Positions 61,140 through 64,000 of a DNA stretch of 64,000 nucleotides are shown here, piece after piece. Made by a program: the position numbers and the translations under genes. Position 1 is the stretch's first letter. Each line of letters starts with the position of its first letter. A model generated the notes under the pieces. That model saw nothing but the letters and a program-made list of their open reading frames with translations, ran no database searches and had not been told where the DNA came from. The stretch spans positions 1,922,001 to 1,986,000 of the forward strand of contig NZ_JAFBBY010000001.1 of assembly GCF_016907515.1 (NCBI RefSeq), in the 5' to 3' direction. This DNA comes from Nocardioides nitrophenolicus (GTDB taxonomy: Bacteria > Actinomycetota > Actinomycetes > Propionibacteriales > Nocardioidaceae).

Positions 61140-61784
61140 ATGCGCACCCTGGTCGTGGATCACCCCCTCGTCGCCCACAAGCTGACCGTGCTCCGCAACA
61201 AGGACACCGACTCCCCGACCTTCCGGTCGCTGGCCGACGAGCTGGTCACCCTGCTCGCCTACGAGGCGACCCGCGACGTCCGGGTCGAGGCGACGCAGAT
61301 CGAGACCCCGGTGGCGCCGACGACCGGCATCCGGCTCGCCACCCCGCGCCCGCTCGTCGTACCCATCCTGCGGGCGGGACTCGGCATGCTCGACGGCATG
61401 GTCCGACTGCTGCCGACCGCCGAGGTGGGCTTCCTGGGCATGGTCCGCAACGAGGAGACCCTCGAGGCCACGACGTACGCCGAGCGCCTGCCGGAGGACC
61501 TGTCCGGCCGCCAGTGCTACGTGGTCGACCCGATGCTCGCGACCGGCGGCACCCTCGCCGCCGCGATCCGCTTCCTCGTCGACCGGGGTGCCGACCACAT
61601 CACCGCCGTCTGCCTGCTGGCCGCTCCGGAGGGCTGCGCGCGCCTCGAGCAGGAGCTGGGCGACCTCGAGATCCCGGTGACGATCGTGACCGCCGCGATG
61701 GACGAGCGGCTCAACGACAAGGGCTACATCGTCCCCGGCCTGGGCGACGCCGGGGACCGGATGTACGGCATCGCCGCCGGCTGA
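61140..61784 (+). CDS. upp: Uracil phosphoribosyltransferase
   Basis: 214 residues. [24 protein letters not shown] at the N-terminus, [10 protein letters not shown], and the PRPP-binding loop [15 protein letters not shown] identify UPRTase; the C-terminal GDAGDRMYG binds uracil. It salvages uracil with PRPP to UMP in the cytoplasm. Full length. It is a single gene between the divergent response regulator and pntA. Confidence 0.96.
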   Translation: MRTLVVDHPLVAHKLTVLRNKDTDSPTFRSLADELVTLLAYEATRDVRVEATQIETPVAPTTGIRLATPRPLVVPILRAGLGMLDGMVRLLPTAEVGFLGMVRNEETLEATTYAERLPEDLSGRQCYVVDPMLATGGTLAAAIRFLVDRGADHITAVCLLAAPEGCARLEQELGDLEIPVTIVTAAMDERLNDKGYIVPGLGDAGDRMYGIAAG

Positions 61785-61918
61785 ACGCGCATCCAGCCGG
61801 GGTCGGCCGGCGCAAGTCCTCTCCCCTAGATGTACGTCACACGTAAGACGGCCTCCACGAGGGGGTGAGGTCTGTGTAACTTGGCTCGCGCTGTATCCAC
61901 AGAATGGCTGGAGGCTCG

Positions 61919-63469
61919 ATGCTGATCGGCATCCCGCGCGAGTCGAAACAGGGCGAAACCCTGGTCGCGGCGACCGCAAAGACCGTAACCCAACTGACCA
62001 ACCTCGGCTACGACGTGATCGTCGAGTCGGGCGCCGGCGACCTCGCCGACCAGCCCGACAGCGCGTTCCTCGAGGCGGGCGTGCGGGTCGGGAGCACGCA
62101 GGAGGTGTGGGCCGCCGACGTCGTCGTGAAGGTCAACGCACCCTCCGACGAGGAGATCGGACGCCTGCGCCAGGGCGCGACGATCATCTCGATGATGGCG
62201 CCGGGCCGCAGCCCGGAGCTGCTGGAGCGGCTGCGTGCCCAGGGTGTGACCGCGCTGGCGATGGACGCGGTGCCGCGGATCTCGCGCGCGCAGTCGATGG
62301 ACGTGCTGTCCTCGATGGCGAACGTCGCGGGCTACCGGGCGGTCGTCGAGGCGGCCCACGAGTTCGGCCGGATGTTCACCGGTCAGGTCACCGCCGCGGG
62401 CAAGATCCCGCCGGCCCGGGTCTTCGTGGTCGGCGCCGGTGTCGCCGGCCTGGCCGCGATCGGCGCGGCCTCGGCGATGGGTGCGATCGTGCGCGCGTTC
62501 GACGTGCGTCCCGAGGTCGCCGAGCAGGTCGAGTCGATGGGCGCGCAGTTCGTCCACGTCGAGATGGAGCAGGAGGTCTCCTCCGACGGCTACGCCAAGG
62601 AGATGTCCGAGGCCCAGGTCGCCGCGACCGCCGCGATGTACGACGAGGAGGCCCGAGCCGCCGACATCGTCATCACCACCGCGCTGATCCCCGGCCGCCC
62701 GGCCCCGTCGCTGCTCACCGCCGAGACCGTCGCCGCGATGAGGAACGGCTCGGTCATCGTCGACATGGCCGCCGCCAACGGCGGCAACGCCGCCGGCACC
62801 GTGGCCGACCAGAAGGTCGTCACCGAGAACGGCGTCACGATCCTCGGCTACACCGACCTCGCCGGCCGGCTGGCCGCGCAGACGTCGCAGCTGTACGGCA
62901 CCAATGTCGTCAACCTGCTCAAGCTGCTGACCCCCGAGAAGGACGGCCTGCTGGGCCTGGACTTCGACGACGTCGTCCAGCGCGGCATCACGGTCGTCGA
63001 CGCGCGCGACGGCCAGGCCGCGTCGATCACCTGGCCGCCCCCGGCGGTCCAGGTCTCGGCCGCGCCCGCGGCCGCCCCGGCGGCTGCCGTGCCCGCCAAG
63101 GAGCCGAAGGCGCCGATGACGGCCGGCACCAAGGTCGGCCTGGTGCTGGGCGCGATCGCGCTGTTCTGGCTGGTCAACGCGCTGGCCCCGACCGACGACC
63201 TGCGTCGCCACTTCACGGTGCTGATGCTGTCCGTCGTGATCGGCTACTACGTGATCGGCAAGGTCGCCCACGCGCTGCACACGCCCCTGATGTCGGTCAC
63301 CAACGCCATCTCCGGCGTGGTCGTCGTCGGCGCACTGGTCCAGGTCGCGAGCGACGACAAGCTCGTCGTCGGCCTCTCCGCCGTGGCGATCCTGCTCGCC
63401 TCGATCAACGTCTTCGGCGGCTTCGCCGTGACCCGCCGCATGCTCGCCATGTTCAGCAAGGGAGCGTGA
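61919..63469 (+). CDS. pntA: NAD(P) transhydrogenase subunit alpha (fused alpha1-alpha2)
   Basis: 516 residues from an ATG at 61919, chosen because GGAGG precedes it and [22 protein letters not shown] matches the family start. Residues 1-375 are the NAD(H)-binding domain I, with [22 protein letters not shown] as the dinucleotide motif near residue 170 and the RQD-type loop region downstream. An Ala/Pro linker leads to four membrane helices of domain II (about 400-510). It uses the proton gradient to reduce NADP with NADH. pntB follows after 2 bases. Many actinobacteria split alpha into two genes; here it is one. Confidence 0.94.
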   Translation: MLIGIPRESKQGETLVAATAKTVTQLTNLGYDVIVESGAGDLADQPDSAFLEAGVRVGSTQEVWAADVVVKVNAPSDEEIGRLRQGATIISMMAPGRSPELLERLRAQGVTALAMDAVPRISRAQSMDVLSSMANVAGYRAVVEAAHEFGRMFTGQVTAAGKIPPARVFVVGAGVAGLAAIGAASAMGAIVRAFDVRPEVAEQVESMGAQFVHVEMEQEVSSDGYAKEMSEAQVAATAAMYDEEARAADIVITTALIPGRPAPSLLTAETVAAMRNGSVIVDMAAANGGNAAGTVADQKVVTENGVTILGYTDLAGRLAAQTSQLYGTNVVNLLKLLTPEKDGLLGLDFDDVVQRGITVVDARDGQAASITWPPPAVQVSAAPAAAPAAAVPAKEPKAPMTAGTKVGLVLGAIALFWLVNALAPTDDLRRHFTVLMLSVVIGYYVIGKVAHALHTPLMSVTNAISGVVVVGALVQVASDDKLVVGLSAVAILLASINVFGGFAVTRRMLAMFSKGA

Positions 63470-63471
63470 CC

Positions 63472-64000
63472 ATGGACATCATCTCCATCACCGGTGCGGC
63501 CTACATCGTCGCCGCGCTGCTGTTCATCCTCTCGCTGGCGGGCCTGTCCAAGCACGAGTCGGCCAAGAACGGCCTGACCTTCGGCATCGTCGGCATGGCC
63601 GTCGCCCTGGTCGCGACCGTCGCCGGCGTGATCGACGTCAGCGAGTACGTCGACGACCGCGCGCTGGTCATCGTCCTGATGCTGGGCGCGATCGCCATCG
63701 GCGCCGCGATCGGCCTGTGGCGCGCCCGGATCGTCGAGATGACCGGCATGCCCGAGCTGATCGCGCTGCTGCACTCGTTCGTCGGCCTCGCCGCCGTCGC
63801 GATCGGCTGGAACGGCCACATCCTCGGCTCCCACGAACCGCTGCCGAGCCTGATCAACATCCACGAGGCCGAGGTCGCGATCGGCATCTTCATCGGCGCG
63901 GTGACCTTCACCGGCTCGATCGTCGCGAACCTGAAGCTGTCGGCGAAGATCTCCTCGGCGCCGCTGATGCTGCCGGGCAAGAACTTCATCAACGTCGGCT
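63472..64000 (+). CDS. pntB: NAD(P) transhydrogenase subunit beta, N-terminal part (runs off the window)
   Basis: 176 codons are present from the ATG at 63472 and the frame is open at the right edge. The segment contains several membrane helices with [28 protein letters not shown] and [23 protein letters not shown], the conserved domain II of PntB, including the His/Asn region of the proton channel. The NADP-binding domain III lies beyond the window. It forms the transhydrogenase with PntA. Confidence 0.93.
   Translation, partial: MDIISITGAAYIVAALLFILSLAGLSKHESAKNGLTFGIVGMAVALVATVAGVIDVSEYVDDRALVIVLMLGAIAIGAAIGLWRARIVEMTGMPELIALLHSFVGLAAVAIGWNGHILGSHEPLPSLINIHEAEVAIGIFIGAVTFTGSIVANLKLSAKISSAPLMLPGKNFINVG

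Overview
The window is very GC-rich DNA with strong G/C third-codon bias, many GTG starts, GTGA/ATGA gene overlaps, leaderless-looking promoters and an actinobacterial gene set: LtrA, a tadA-associated gene, a PntA-type transhydrogenase, a TIGR03086-type protein and several sortase-linked surface proteins. It is best explained as the chromosome of a high-GC actinobacterium; a Nocardioides-like (Nocardioidaceae) host is my inference. No CRISPR array, rRNA, IS element or prophage gene was seen.

Layout. 1-252 is the end of a flavin monooxygenase. 469-2859 is a secreted beta-helix protein with calcium-type repeats, followed by a MoxR-ATPase/VWA pair (3025-5317). 5.4-10.1 kb holds regulators: a LuxR-type protein, a response regulator and a divergent tandem-architecture histidine kinase. 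10.1-16.8 kb is the most striking locus, a tightly packed minus-strand operon. It encodes a thioester/VaFE adhesin fused to its own C-terminal sortase domain, a collagen-like LPATG protein, a prolyl-4-hydroxylase-type 2OG-Fe(II) oxygenase, a secreted metzincin-like protease and a small protein that has a paralogue at the other end of the locus. 17.4-24.3 kb holds an ECF sigma factor fused to an anti-sigma-like membrane and exported region, LtrA, a DedA-response regulator-kinase operon and a nitroreductase-like protein.

24.3-41.2 kb is a long minus-strand catabolic block: a FadR/GntR regulator, a NicX-like ring-cleavage candidate, a NicC-like FAD monooxygenase, a nitronate monooxygenase, three family III CoA-transferases, a complete peptide-type ABC importer, an alpha/beta hydrolase and 5-oxoprolinase PxpABC. 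Copies of an 11-bp palindrome lie at both of its main promoters and probably form the regulator's operator.

41.3-51.3 kb contains a secreted repeat protein, a Fic protein, tRNA-Ser(CGA), a GAF-domain regulator and an Entner-Doudoroff module (ROK regulator, zwf, edd, eda) with a palindrome in the divergent promoter. 51.3-53.0 kb has a 40-bp perfect inverted repeat, a TIGR03086-type protein and tadA with its partner. 53.0-60.9 kb is a second surface operon: SdrD-like giant protein, two lipoproteins, a stand-alone sortase and an exported Dyp peroxidase. An orphan response regulator paralogous to the one at 7 kb lies just upstream of it. The window ends with upp and pntA/pntB.

Linking theme. Six aligned 20-bp palindromes of the form TGWCCCCYGWWCGGGKGWCA, plus a half site, lie in front of the surface-protein operons and nearby regulators. 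I infer a cell-surface regulon that ties together the collagen/prolyl hydroxylase/sortase operon, the SdrD operon, the beta-helix protein and the fused sigma factor.
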